Below, one piece after another: positions 36,211-46,781 of a stretch of DNA of 64,000 nt; position 1 is the first letter of the stretch, and each line of letters begins with the position of its first letter. A program made the position numbers and the translations under genes. The notes below the pieces were generated by a model. That model did not search any database, was not told the origin of the DNA, and saw only the letters and a program-made list of their open reading frames with translations. Origin of the DNA: Scedosporium boydii. Taxonomy: Eukaryota > Ascomycota > Sordariomycetes > Microascales > Microascaceae. The stretch is from the NCBI GenBank assembly GCA_002221725.1, contig NJFT01000039.1, positions 169,243 to 233,242 of the forward strand, read 5' to 3'.

Positions 36211-38949
36211 ATGCTGCAACAACAGTCCTCGTCGTCTCTCCAGACCCCTAAAACTGGGAGATCGCGCTTCTCCAAGGCCCTCCCTGCTCTCCCTCCCATG
36301 GAACCTCTTGATCTCTTCAGCAATACTACGACCAGCAGTCCTTCGGTGCCATTCTCACCAATACCGAAGTCGACTACTACTGCTGCTCCTGCCGCGACAC
36401 CGACTCTGCGCTCCGCATACTCGCCCTTCCCTCCGACAAGTACGCCTAGGATCGTTACGACGGAAACGCAGACTTCGGCTCCGGACACGACGAAGCTCTA
36501 CTCGCCTCTTCCTCCGATTCCGCAGTCGAGTCCGTTGGTGTCCAGCTTTCAGCAACCTCAACCTCAACCTACACGTCCGCCTGCCATGTCCATTCCGAGG
36601 AGACCCGTCGCTAAGGTCGAAGCTCCGCCGCTTCCGGCCGAGCCGCCCTCTCCTTCGAGATCGGTTCTCAGCTTTCTGTCGGCGTATTCGAGGAGTTCGG
36701 GCGAGTCTCTTATGAGGACATCCGACAACGATGCCGATCTTAGCACGAATAGCTCGTCGGAGCCCACGTTGTCTCCCACGCATGAAAAGTTAACCGAAGC
36801 AACGACTGAGTACTCGCTACCTCCGAGGTCAACGTCCCTGGCCACTAAGAGTCCCGGCGGCTTGGGCAATCTGACCATGTCCTCGAGATTACCTAGTAAT
36901 AACAACAATGACCCGACTCCAATTTCAAGTCCATTGCACCTGGGGCCCCTTCCACCGATTCCCGTGAAGAATGGGCGGAGGTTGCCCGCTTCCCCACGAG
37001 ATGGCTTAGCAGTTGGTGGACCTGCACCTCTGGTTGGTAGCACGCCAGCCACGCCTGCAACTGCAACTATCCCGCCCACCACCAGCAGCATCGCCCCCAC
37101 CACCACAACAACAACTACCACCACTTCCACTACGAAACCTGAGCCAATTCGCAACCCGGCTTCACCTCAGCCCAACACTTCTGAACTTCTGACTCGGCGC
37201 TCACTGAAATCTAACCAAAGCCTAGACGTGCCTGAGCTCAAGCTCACAAGCAATAACAACAATAACAATAACAACAACCAGGGCAACAACACATCTGACC
37301 CTGATCTCCTCATCACTCCATCATTTTCCTCCAATCCACCTTTATCATCAAGTCACCAAAACTCCCCTGCCAGGCCCATTCAAGCTCCCTTTTATTCCCC
37401 ACGCTCTCAAAGCCGGAATGCCCTAGACAGTCTGAAGCCGCTTCCTTTGCAACCAGCTGGCGAGGCTTGGCAGCAAAACAAGGAGAAGGAGGAGGAAGAG
37501 GAAGAAGAAACCATGGGCAAGGCGGCATCAAGGATAAAGGACAAGCTGAAGGGCTTGCGGACGGACAATGAGACTCTCCTTCGTGTCGGGCCCAAGGATA
37601 AGGGCCTGCCGTCGCCGCCTAGCCAGCTGCAGAGTCCTATCAGTCCTTTGAATATCGCGAACACTAACAATGTCGTCTCGCCATTGACGCCGGATATGCC
37701 AAAGGGAATTCTCAAAAAGCAGGTCCAACCACCGCCAGAGAAAGATGTCTCTGAGACCCAACCTCAACAACAGCAGCAGCAGCAGCAGCAGCCGAACCTT
37801 GGGCAGGAGAAGCAATATGAGCCACTTCCTCCCCCTGTGTCGGCTTGGAAGCCAGCTGCTGCTAATCAACTACATACTGCCCGCAGCCTTCCGGATTTAA
37901 AGCCAGTCGCCGGCCCACAGACAAGTAGTGAGAGGCCACCGGCTATTGCACCCGAGCATCTCGACAATGATGCCGCCGCCTCCACTCAGGATCAGCCGCA
38001 GCCGCAGCAAAAGTTTCCTCCCCGAACGACGTCCACTCGTAACCACGGTCTCGCCAGCCAGAAGCAACCACAGCCGCAGCAGACCCAACAGCGAAGCCGC
38101 GCCGGTACCGAGTCCGGTGACTTGAACGACATCCGCCCGCCGTCCCTCGACCGACGGCTCGAGCGAGTCGCCAGCCACCCCAACTTCGCCACGGAGTACG
38201 GCACCGCCAACGTCCCCACCCCTCCCGCAAGCCAGGGCCGACAATCCGACGGCACCGTCTACCGCGAGCTCATCCAGGAGGACCTCCCCGAGCCCGACCC
38301 ACGCGCAATGTACTTCCCGACTACCCAGACGACGCAGCCGCAGCCCACTGGGCCCAACGCCGTCTTCAAACCGCCGCAGCTCACCAAGGCGCACCACGGC
38401 TGCTTCCAGAAGCACACGAAGATGATTATGGCTCGCAACAAGCACTACTCGCTGGCGTGCCAGACGTGCGAGGTCGAGGATAACGAGCTGAGGTGGCAGT
38501 GCGCTTGGTGTAGGTTGAGGGTTTGCGGGACTTGTATGCGGTTACTGCAGACGTATCAGCGGGATTTGGGTCGTGTTTTGGAGCATATCAAGAACCCCCC
38601 GCCGACGCCGCCGGCGAGTCAGCAGCAAGTGGAAGGAGCGCAGAGAGTGAGTGGTTCGCACGGGGGATCGAGGCCGGGAAGCGCGGAGGCCTTGGCTGCT
38701 GTTGTAGAGGAGGCGGCGGAGGGGGCTGGCCAGGTTCAGGGTCAGGTCCAGGGTATGCGCCAAAGTCAAGGTCAGGATCAGCAAATGCAGCAGCCTCAGC
38801 AGCCGCAACAACAACAACAACAATTCTACGCTTACGACGGCCGTGGGTACGGACAGCCGCAGGGCTATGGACAGGACATGTACTACGGACAACAACCTAG
38901 GGGCCCCATGCTTCGGCAGCAGCAGTCGATCCAAGATATGAGGCAGTAG
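36211..38949 (+). CDS. Low-complexity protein with a C-terminal cysteine-rich zinc-type domain
   Basis: A single exon codes for 912 residues; the ATG at 36211 follows a good CACC context. Most of the protein is disordered, with poly-Thr (about 293-305), poly-Asn (about 346-355), an acidic poly-Glu run followed by the helix MGKAASRIKDKLKGLR (about 430-450), and poly-Gln (about 517-528). A compact domain lies at about 728-800: HHGCFQKHTKMIMARNKHYS, then cysteines spaced C-x2-C-x10-C-x2-C-x4-C-x2-C, then a long helix LLQTYQRDLGRVLEHI. Six cysteines plus nearby His/Cys suggest two zinc sites. I recall similar CxxC-rich modules in other fungal proteins of unknown function but cannot name the family. 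It ends in a second Gln-rich tail containing repeated YGQ. Function unknown. Confidence 0.85.
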   Translation: MLQQQSSSSLQTPKTGRSRFSKALPALPPMEPLDLFSNTTTSSPSVPFSPIPKSTTTAAPAATPTLRSAYSPFPPTSTPRIVTTETQTSAPDTTKLYSPLPPIPQSSPLVSSFQQPQPQPTRPPAMSIPRRPVAKVEAPPLPAEPPSPSRSVLSFLSAYSRSSGESLMRTSDNDADLSTNSSSEPTLSPTHEKLTEATTEYSLPPRSTSLATKSPGGLGNLTMSSRLPSNNNNDPTPISSPLHLGPLPPIPVKNGRRLPASPRDGLAVGGPAPLVGSTPATPATATIPPTTSSIAPTTTTTTTTTSTTKPEPIRNPASPQPNTSELLTRRSLKSNQSLDVPELKLTSNNNNNNNNNQGNNTSDPDLLITPSFSSNPPLSSSHQNSPARPIQAPFYSPRSQSRNALDSLKPLPLQPAGEAWQQNKEKEEEEEEETMGKAASRIKDKLKGLRTDNETLLRVGPKDKGLPSPPSQLQSPISPLNIANTNNVVSPLTPDMPKGILKKQVQPPPEKDVSETQPQQQQQQQQQPNLGQEKQYEPLPPPVSAWKPAAANQLHTARSLPDLKPVAGPQTSSERPPAIAPEHLDNDAAASTQDQPQPQQKFPPRTTSTRNHGLASQKQPQPQQTQQRSRAGTESGDLNDIRPPSLDRRLERVASHPNFATEYGTANVPTPPASQGRQSDGTVYRELIQEDLPEPDPRAMYFPTTQTTQPQPTGPNAVFKPPQLTKAHHGCFQKHTKMIMARNKHYSLACQTCEVEDNELRWQCAWCRLRVCGTCMRLLQTYQRDLGRVLEHIKNPPPTPPASQQQVEGAQRVSGSHGGSRPGSAEALAAVVEEAAEGAGQVQGQVQGMRQSQGQDQQMQQPQQPQQQQQQFYAYDGRGYGQPQGYGQDMYYGQQPRGPMLRQQQSIQDMRQ

Positions 38950-40218
38950 TTCTTGTTTCGAGGGAGATGATTGGCGCCGATGTTCATGTTTTTTTTTTCT
39001 TCTCCTACGAGAACAGCCTTTTCCATTCTCTTCGTTTTACTGCCTCTATGGCTTGTATTATGTTTCTTTTGTTTGTCCTTAATAACGACGGAGTCTCGAA
39101 AAGAATGGAAACCGGAAAATGGAGGGGCTTTGAACGAGGATTGGGTGGAAGAGGGATGGACGAGGGCCGTCTTGGGCCGGCTTTTGTTTTGTCTCTCCTT
39201 TACCTATCATTCATAATGTTTTATAGACGGGTATGAGGGGTTTTGATACCATTGATAAAATAACAGTATTTTATCTACTTTATGACATTGCCTAACATTG
39301 AGTGAGTTATAGTGAAGAGGTCTTGATGTCCAGACCCTGCATGTTGGGCACCATCTCCCCGCATTCTCCATCATAAATCAGCTGCAGTAAATCCCATTTC
39401 AGACGGAGGACTCGCTTAAGCGAGGAGGCAGTGGTCTAGATTGGACTAACGCAGGAACAGAGGGACACCTCATTGTCCCATCGAGTCGAGGGATCGACTC
39501 TAGGGAACTGGGCCGGATTGGACGACGACTCTGTTCCATTCCAGTGCTCGATGCCGGGGGCGGGGTTGTGGTTGTGGTCGGAGTGGCTGCACGGCTGTTT
39601 CCAGCGTTCTCCAGCACGGTCCTCCGGTGAGCTGGCGGCCTAGTTTACATAGTCTAGGCGGTATTGGAGCGGGGTTAACCTTGACGTCTGTCTGTGCTGG
39701 CCTATAATTGATTACATTAGTGCATCAAACAGCGGCTGCAACGCCAAGTTGAGCGCGAGGCTTCGGTGGGCTGGAGCTGACAGCGACTGAGAGAGAGCCT
39801 CAATACAACCTTGGGCTGTACTTGTACTTGTACCTCATGCAGCGCACAGCAACGTGTTGGCTCGAGTCTCGACGATTCTCACCATCACGCGCCCAGTCGA
39901 GACGGATTTGATGTCGAGATTGGCTTGGGGCCTTAAAACGCTGTAGCAGGCCCGGAGGAACAATAGAACAAATAGATGAAATATTTCCCCCTCGCTTAAT
40001 TCATCTATAAAGAGATTCCCACACACACTCCTCAATTGATCAACAATTGCCATTGCCCAGCTACACCGCCAATCAACAAAACCTCACCTTCATCAAAACA
40101 AACCGACCTCAAACAACACGCCACAACTCCCACACAAAAATCTTCCCCTTTCACCTCAGAGAAAGAAGGAAAAAAAAGAAAGCCAGGAATCTGACATCAA
40201 CCCCCCACTCAAAACACC
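38950..40218. other. Intergenic region with 3' UTR and promoter
   Basis: The first 300 bp are T-rich and probably the 3' end of the upstream transcript. A perfect 7-bp inverted repeat with a 4-base loop lies at 39483-39500. From 40040 to 40210 the sequence is A/C-rich, as in the leader of the gene at 40219. No gene is visible. Confidence 0.55.
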
Positions 40219-41727
40219 ATGAACCGCTCCAGATCCCTCCGCAAACCCACCAACCACCAGGATCCAAAACCCTCCAACCCCTCCCTCGAACCCCGGACCC
40301 TCTCCCCAAGCCGCCTCCCCATCAAGCCCTCATCCCTGCACCGCGCACCCTCCACGACAACCCGGCTCCCGGCCCGGCCCAAGGACGGAGAGAATCGGTA
40401 TCCGCCGTCTTCTTCGCGCGCCGCGTCCGCGGCTCATGTTCCGGCGGGCGGTGTACGCGCGAGAGCTAGGACGACTACTGGGACGGGGACGAATGTTGGC
40501 ACTGGGGCGGGACATGCGAGGACGAAGTTCAGTGCTACGGCTTTGACGGGGGCGACGACGTTGAGGCCGCCGTCTCAGGGGTCTTCGACGAGGACAAGGA
40601 GTACGACTACTAGTACTGCTACCGCTGCTGCTGCCGCTGCTACTACGGGGACGGCTAGGTCTGGCCCGGGCCATAAACGAACAACGTCTACTTCGGGGAT
40701 ATCACGCACGGCATCAACCTCTCACACCCGCGCAACATCCCACGCTCGCACGACATCAACTTCCACCTCCACCTCTACCTCCACCACCGCCAACCACCGC
40801 CTCAAACCTGCCTTTACAACCCTCCAACAACACTACTCCCCCGCCAAAAACCTCGCCCCCAAACCCCTAACATCCACCTTCCTCGCCCCTCCCTCTCCCT
40901 CCAAACTCCCCTCCAACATCGCCATTTCAGCCGACACTCTCCGCTTGCAGAACGAACTCCTCCGCTTGCACGTGCTGCACCGCTCAGCGGGGCCTACGCT
41001 CGTGGAATGGGAGACGTCGGCGTATGAGAGGCTTTCGGAACGGTTTGGACGGCTGGCTAGCGTGGCGGGGGATGTTGGCGGGGAGGAGGCGGAGCGGTTG
41101 GGCCGCGTTAATGTGGCTGCTTTGGGGAGGTGGTCTTCGTCTTCTTCGACGGCGCTTAATGGGCCGGCTTTGGAGGCCAAGTTGCAGGTGCTCGATCCGC
41201 TTCTGACGGCGCTTTGGGCTCTTACGGATCCGAGTGGGAAGTATACGCGGCTTATGCGGAAATTTGAAAAGTGGACGGCCAACGCGGCAGAGTTGCATTC
41301 TTCGCGCGCGCAGGGGCATGTTCTTCTCTCTGAGGACGACGAACCGATACTATTACCGGAGCTCGACCCCGCGTGGAGAGACGAGTGCGCGTTCCTGACA
41401 CGGAAGCTCGAGTCTTGGAGATCACAACTTCGCGATCTGGGCGACGTACCACCACCATCTCTCCCTCCTCCGCCGTCGAACAGGAAGGGATTGGTGAGTG
41501 TGCAGGTGGCGACGAGGCAGCAAAGGGCCGTGTTGAGCAGTTTGGAGAGGATGCTAGAGGCTTGCCATGTTTTGGTGGAGGGCATGTTGGAGGAGTTGAG
41601 GACTGTGGGGGAGATTGAGAGGATGCTTGTGGAGAGGGAGAGGGAGTGGGTGAGGGGGGTTGTTTTGGGGGTTGGTGAGGAGGGGGAGAAGGGTGTTGGT
41701 GCTGGAGCTATCTGGAGGGCCCTGTGA
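40219..41727 (+). CDS. Uncharacterised fungal protein with Ser/Thr-rich N-terminus and helical C-terminus
   Basis: A single exon codes for 502 residues. The ATG at 40219 follows AAAACACC. Residues 1-190 are Ser/Thr/Arg/Ala-rich and strongly biased, including an alternating Thr-Ser run near 175-190. A motif block at about 195-240 (HYSPAKNLAPKPLTSTFLAPPSPSKLPS) is followed by a helical region starting ISADTLRLQNELLRLHVLHRSA and running through LEAKLQVLDPLLTALWALTDPSGKY, LTRKLESWRSQL and a final coiled-coil-like LERMLEACHVLVEGMLEELRTVGEIERML. The organisation, a basic unstructured N-terminus and helical bundle, looks like a cytoskeletal or chromosomal scaffold component, but I do not recognise the family. 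It converges on the small gene at 41850-42242, with 122 bp between the stops. Confidence 0.8.
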   Translation: MNRSRSLRKPTNHQDPKPSNPSLEPRTLSPSRLPIKPSSLHRAPSTTTRLPARPKDGENRYPPSSSRAASAAHVPAGGVRARARTTTGTGTNVGTGAGHARTKFSATALTGATTLRPPSQGSSTRTRSTTTSTATAAAAAATTGTARSGPGHKRTTSTSGISRTASTSHTRATSHARTTSTSTSTSTSTTANHRLKPAFTTLQQHYSPAKNLAPKPLTSTFLAPPSPSKLPSNIAISADTLRLQNELLRLHVLHRSAGPTLVEWETSAYERLSERFGRLASVAGDVGGEEAERLGRVNVAALGRWSSSSSTALNGPALEAKLQVLDPLLTALWALTDPSGKYTRLMRKFEKWTANAAELHSSRAQGHVLLSEDDEPILLPELDPAWRDECAFLTRKLESWRSQLRDLGDVPPPSLPPPPSNRKGLVSVQVATRQQRAVLSSLERMLEACHVLVEGMLEELRTVGEIERMLVEREREWVRGVVLGVGEEGEKGVGAGAIWRAL

Positions 41728-41849
41728 TGGGAAGCCCCCCTCCTCCCACCCCTTTCCTTTTGATATCTTGCTCTGGGAATGAGAGAACACCGATGGGAGA
41801 GGGAATAAGAATAGTAGAATAATGAAAACTCGCTCTCTATATATCGGCC

Positions 41850-42242
41850 TTAGGGCCACTTCCGATGTAAGTCCCTCGTCGCTTGTATGACCATATAAAA
41901 CCACCTGCTACACTCAGCAGCCCGTATAATCCCTATCCTCACGGCCTTCCAATCAACCCTCTTACAAAAAGCGAACCCCCTCTGGAACAGCGCCGGGCTC
42001 GCTCCGCAGACCAAGAGCACTCCGCCGAGCACCACCATGCCCGTTCTCAGGCTTACGGCGGACACGGCACTTTCGGTGAACCAGGTTTTGGCGCTGGATG
42101 GATGTGTTAGCTCTCGGCGCCTGGCTTCGCGTGATTGCTGGCGTGTCTTGGGGAGGGCGTACTCGTGGGCCCAGCCAAGTCCGACTCTGGTGAAGCTGGT
42201 TAGGGAGATGGCATCGCCTGGCTGGATCGGCGAGCTTGACAT
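41850..42242 (-). CDS. Small hypothetical protein with one membrane segment
   Basis: A single minus-strand exon codes for 130 residues starting MSSSPIQPGDAISLTSF from an ATG in A-rich context (GAAAATGTC). A basic stretch (KTRQQSREARRREL) is followed by one hydrophobic segment at about 65-83 (RTGMVVLGGVLLVCGAS), then a basic/aromatic tail. The purine-rich sequence just upstream on the coding strand is unlike most leaders here, and I do not recognise homologues. The frame is long and clean for its position between two real genes, so I call it a probable but unproven gene. An unseen intron is possible. Confidence 0.45.
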   Translation of the reverse strand: MSSSPIQPGDAISLTSFTRVGLGWAHEYALPKTRQQSREARRRELTHPSSAKTWFTESAVSAVSLRTGMVVLGGVLLVCGASPALFQRGFAFCKRVDWKAVRIGIIRAAECSRWFYMVIQATRDLHRKWP

Positions 42243-43196
42243 TTTCTTTCTCTCCTTTCTACCCCTTCTTCCCCTCTCTCTCTAGCTGTTTTGGGGGAGA
42301 TTTAGGGAATTTTGCAGTGGAGAGGCTCAAGTGGCGTTCTTTCAGCGGTGTTCCTTTTTAACGATCAAGGGGTTGGCTGGCCCGGGAGTCACGAACGACT
42401 AGGCTTCCACGGCGTTTTCTCCAAGAGCTTTTTCAAGAGGGCGGCTGGTGAGGATATGCTAGATCGAGCATAATTAGACGAATGCGCAAGCTTGCGATGG
42501 GGTTGACGAATCGGACGAGATTGTGTGGCGTTACATGGACGAGCTGTTGGTCCGGGGTTGTCGAGATGCAAGATTGAATGAGATCTGATGAGCGATGCTC
42601 ATTTAAAACGCGCCGCGGTTGAGCCCTGAGATCGAACAGGGCCAACCAACATTGCATAGAATCCATCACCTACGATCACCTCCAACTACCAACCAGCCAA
42701 GCCAAACCTGAGAGTAAAAAAAAGGAGCAGAAAAAGGTAAAGAATAAAGGTGAAATCAAGAGCACCGAAGCCGGGGCAATCCATCAAGGATGGCCCGCCC
42801 CCTTCGCCAAAATATTGGTCAGATGGTTCAACCAGGTTGCGACCCCAGATTCAAACCCGGGATGTCCATCTGGCGCACCAAACACGACCAACTTAGGTGA
42901 GGGCACTAGGTCATATTTCGAGCTATTAACGTTGTCCTCTTCTTTCGCTTGCGCGCTGCGCGTTGCGAGTGCCACTCCTTTCTCCTTCCCTTCAAATAAT
43001 AGCCTGACTCGTCCTCTCCTTCCAAGCAACAACTTCCAAGGTATCCCGAAATCACAAAATACAAGGCTCAATCAAGACAATACTGGTCATTCCCTTTGGT
43101 TTTCCTTACTTTCATAGCTCATGCTCATATCAGCTTTTTCATTTTTCTCTTTTTGTTTTTCTCCCTTTTTTTTGTTTCCTTTTTTCCCGCTTGTAA
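42243..43196. other. Intergenic region
   Basis: No gene is visible. Near 42815-42875 a stretch resembles parts of a tRNA (a GATTCAAACCC box and a terminal CACCA), but it does not fold as one (see rejected items). The end, 43130-43190, is T-rich on the plus strand; it lies past the 3' end of the minus-strand lactonase gene. Confidence 0.5.
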
Positions 43197-43979
43197 TTAC
43201 AAGAAACCCTTCCTAGGGTAAGAAACACCCTCGACCGCGGCGTTATCCACGAACCAAGTGCACCGGTCGCCAGCACCCTCGTTGACCAATGCGCAAGGAA
43301 GATCCCTGGTCTCTTCGAAAATGGCGCTCAGAATGTCCCTCTTGCTGCCGCCAGTCGCCACAAAGGCCACCCTAACAGAGTGCGTCAAAACGGGCATTGT
43401 GAGGGTTATTCGCCTCGGAGGGGGCTTAGGTGAATCTTCAATGGGCGCGACCCAGGCGGTGGTCTCCCTTAGGAGAGGGTGTCCGGGGAAGAGAGAGCAG
43501 GTGTGGCCGTCGGGGCCACAGCCCAGGAGCAACAGGTCAAAAATGGGAAGCTTCACCGAGTCCCTGCTAGCGAAACTCTTGACAAGAACTTGCTCGTATT
43601 GATCGGCGAGCTCCTGTGTATCGTTGAGGTGTTGGACATCAATGGGGTGGACAATTGGCCTTCCGGCGGCATCGGGGATCTTGTCAAGGAACTCCTTCTT
43701 CAAAAGGCCGTAGTTGGAGTCTTCGTGATCAAGAGGCACGGCGCGCTCATCGGCAAAGAAGATCTCCCACTTGTCGAAGTGAAGCTCGTCGGCGGGACCG
43801 GTCGCAGGAGCCAGTAAAGCTCGCGCAAGAGTGTTAGGAAGAGAACCGCCGGAAACGGCCAACTTGAAGACGCCGTGGCGCGTCAAGCCAGCTTGCTCGC
43901 ATTGGGCGATATAGGTTCGGAGGGCGGGGGCCAGGGTGTCGACGTCGGGGAACGCACAAAGATTCGCTTGCTTGCCCAT
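43197..43979 (-). CDS. 6-phosphogluconolactonase
   Basis: An intronless minus-strand gene codes for 260 residues, the usual length for the family. It hydrolyses 6-phosphogluconolactone to 6-phosphogluconate in the oxidative pentose phosphate pathway, in the cytosol. Family motifs are in order: FKLAVSGGSLP near residue 38 (phosphate-binding loop), WEIFFADERAVPLDHEDSNYG near 70, LLLLGCGPDGHTCSLFPGHP near 150 (with the catalytic-type His), and PPRRITLTMPVL near 190. Yeast Sol3/Sol4 are the same family. Its promoter lies in the AT-rich stretch after 43979; a run of A/T words occurs at 44264-44320. Confidence 0.96.
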   Translation of the reverse strand: MGKQANLCAFPDVDTLAPALRTYIAQCEQAGLTRHGVFKLAVSGGSLPNTLARALLAPATGPADELHFDKWEIFFADERAVPLDHEDSNYGLLKKEFLDKIPDAAGRPIVHPIDVQHLNDTQELADQYEQVLVKSFASRDSVKLPIFDLLLLGCGPDGHTCSLFPGHPLLRETTAWVAPIEDSPKPPPRRITLTMPVLTHSVRVAFVATGGSKRDILSAIFEETRDLPCALVNEGAGDRCTWFVDNAAVEGVSYPRKGFL

Positions 43980-46781
43980 TGTGAAGTTCTCTGTAGAGGC
44001 TATTCTGCGGGGGAGAGGGGTAGAGGTTGAGAGCGAGGTGAGATGCTGAGAAGAGATCTCGGTATGGAGCTAAGCTCTGTGGAACTTGGGCTAAGCTGAT
44101 AGCTCGAGTGCCGTCAAAAGGGTATCGAAAAAAAAGGTGAGAAGAAGCGAAGAGTCGAGGTGGCTTAAACCCTCAAGCTTTTGCAATTGAGAATTTCCGT
44201 CCGCCTAGAAACTTGGAGGAATTTTGGACAGGGTTGAAGTGGGGGATGTGGGTGGGATTCGTTAATATATGTTGAGGAGGAGGTAGAAAAGAAAATATTT
44301 ATTATCGATAACAGAGCTGGGATGGTGGGGGAGGGGGCAACGAGGAGGGGTAAATTCGATATCCCCGGAACGCCTTTTTTCCTCTTTTTCCCTGGATCCC
44401 TCGTCCTTGGGTCTCAGGTAGGTTTACGGCTTTGATGAATGCGATTTCTTCGGTATTCGAAACTGCCGCCGGGCACCCCGGCTGTTGCCAAGAGTGGGTT
44501 TCTCTTTGGAGGTGAAACTGCTGCGATTTCTAGAAGTGGATGGAATTCAGGCTTGATAACAAACATTGAACTAATCCGATGGATCCAGCTCAGCGTCAGT
44601 AGCCAAACAGCAAAATCAGGGAGCAAACTGCAGGGAAAGGGGAGAAGCTAGGGGAGGTGGAGTCCGAGAGAAGGAGTGCAGAAGTAACGGAATACGGAGT
44701 AATTATACCAAACGGCGTTGGTCTGCTTGTATCAGACCAAGATGGCGGACAACTCAGCACATGCAGGGACTCGGCGCGAGGCGCTAGGACTGGGAGCGGT
44801 ACGCAAGCTCACCCTGATAAATCAAATTAAATCCATTCGATGTTGGTTGCTGATGCTGACGGATTTGCCTGGCACTGGGACCGGTCTAGTGCAACGTGTA
44901 ACTCGAGGTGGGGCAGCCTAGATTGAAGGACCACGACCAGAGATGGTTGTCTGAGACCTGGAATTGAGATTGACGCAGATACTCGAAAGCTTGGAGATTC
45001 GGGGGCCAGCTCTGATATCTCGCCAATACGAGATTACCGGCTTGATCCTGGGATGACGAGGGGTTGGGGGGTAGGGATGGATGGGAAAGCCAGGAACGCC
45101 TGAGACCTGACATGTGTGATGCCACGCGCAGATGTGCAGTAGCACAAGCTTGGTCGCCTTGCAGTGCGCGCAGGATGGTTTGGTTTGGCAGGGCAGGTGC
45201 CACAACGTAAACAACACGGGAATATGCCCTGGTCTCCTGCCTTTGTTGACTGCGTCAAACCGGTCCTTCTTTGCTTGTTTGTTCGTTATTCCTATCAAAA
45301 AGTATCCGATCGGAGTTGCTCTCTTGCGTTACTCTTGGCATGCTCGGCGGCTCCGCTGTCTTGCTTGCTAATCGACACTCTGAGTGGGGGTCCAGGGAGG
45401 GGAGTTGGACGTCTGGAAGGAGCGTTGAGAGATGTCACTGGTTGTGGTTCGGGCGGGCGGGCAGTAAACGTGCTCAGCGAGCCATTCACATCAGATTGAT
45501 CAATTCATTTGATTCGTGCCATTTCCTCTCCAGTACCTGTACTCTGTCCATAGCTCCTACCCAGCCGCTAGGAACATGAGCATCATCGAACGAAGAATGA
45601 CGTAGGCAGTATGAGCATGATCAAGATAAGAAATGGGGGCCCTAAGAAATGTGAAGGGGAAGTCGCATCTAGACCCCGGTCAGTGGCAGCATCGTCTAGC
45701 TTCTAAAGATTACTTCGTAGCTTGTGATAGTAACATAGAACCACTTTGTATAGGCTACATAGGCTCGCCTTTCTAGGAGGCGATGGCGCGATGTACTTGT
45801 ACCCTACAACGTCGGATGACGTCGCAGCGGGAGCAGCTTACAATTATGCCGAGATCAGTGGGTGTCTTCAATTGTTCCACTGACAAACCCACGCTAAATT
45901 CCCAACGCGAGGAAACCTTGTGGAGTGATGATGGATTTTGTTTCAAAAGCCTCCTCTCCGAGGTTTGCCACGCTCGTCATAAACTCCTTCTTTTCTGCAA
46001 GCGTCCAATCGAGTGAAAAGTCTTCCCTTCTGCAGTCGCTTAACTAGACAGCATTCGTACCAAGTAGTTTAGTTTAGGAAGGGAGCACGATGAAGCGTGT
46101 CGCATTGAATCAACGGCCCATAATCATCACTTTAGAGACAGCCTTTTTGAGCCAAACCCCCCCCCCCCCTTCTCTTTCAGCGTCATAGCAGAAGGCCAGG
46201 GTAAAACCTTCTGTCGATGCAACGTCGGAGTCGAGGGCCCTCGAAGTACAAGTAGTTGTTTAGATTCTTGTGGCTTCTGTTATCCCGGATGATCTCTCCT
46301 AAGATGGAAACATGGGAAATCTGGATATTCTGGATGCGGCCATCTGGAAAGACCATCGTGCTCTGGTTTTTGCAACATGCAATTCTATGCATTCTCAAGA
46401 CTGGGGGGGTTAACAGCACAATGCAGAGGCTGGCGATCTATTCCCCACAAGGGTCTGGTCAAGCTTAATGATGTGCAGCTTGCCATACCCTGTAAATTGG
46501 TGCTCCGCCTTCCATCTTGGGATATTCATGGAGGGGTAGAGGGGCAATTTTTGATTTTTTTTTTTTTTGCCCGACTATTTTTCCACGACGGCTTCTATCC
46601 CGACTCTCCACTACGTGCGCTCGCTCGTTTCGGTAACTAACACAATTATTTTACATCAATCTCTCGATTTTTAGGTCTTGATGGAGATCTTCCATTACAT
46701 CGACTGTCACTCCTTGAACCCAATGGCTCTGTCTTGAAGGAGGAATATCCAGTGTAGATTGCCGTGCATCTCGTCTCGACC
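43980..46781. other. Gene-free region between divergent genes
   Basis: Between the divergent lactonase and SET genes I find only small random frames. Contents worth noting are a TACGGAGTA word at 44693, a TACTTCGTA word at 45711, a 13-C run at about 46157-46169 and a T run near 46554-46568. The last 150 bp are presumably the SET gene leader. Confidence 0.5.

Noticed and set aside
42812..42875. tRNA-like sequence with GATTCAAACCC and terminal CACCA
   Set aside because: The T-arm does not pair with a 7-base loop on either strand, and no A box, anticodon arm or acceptor stem can be drawn.
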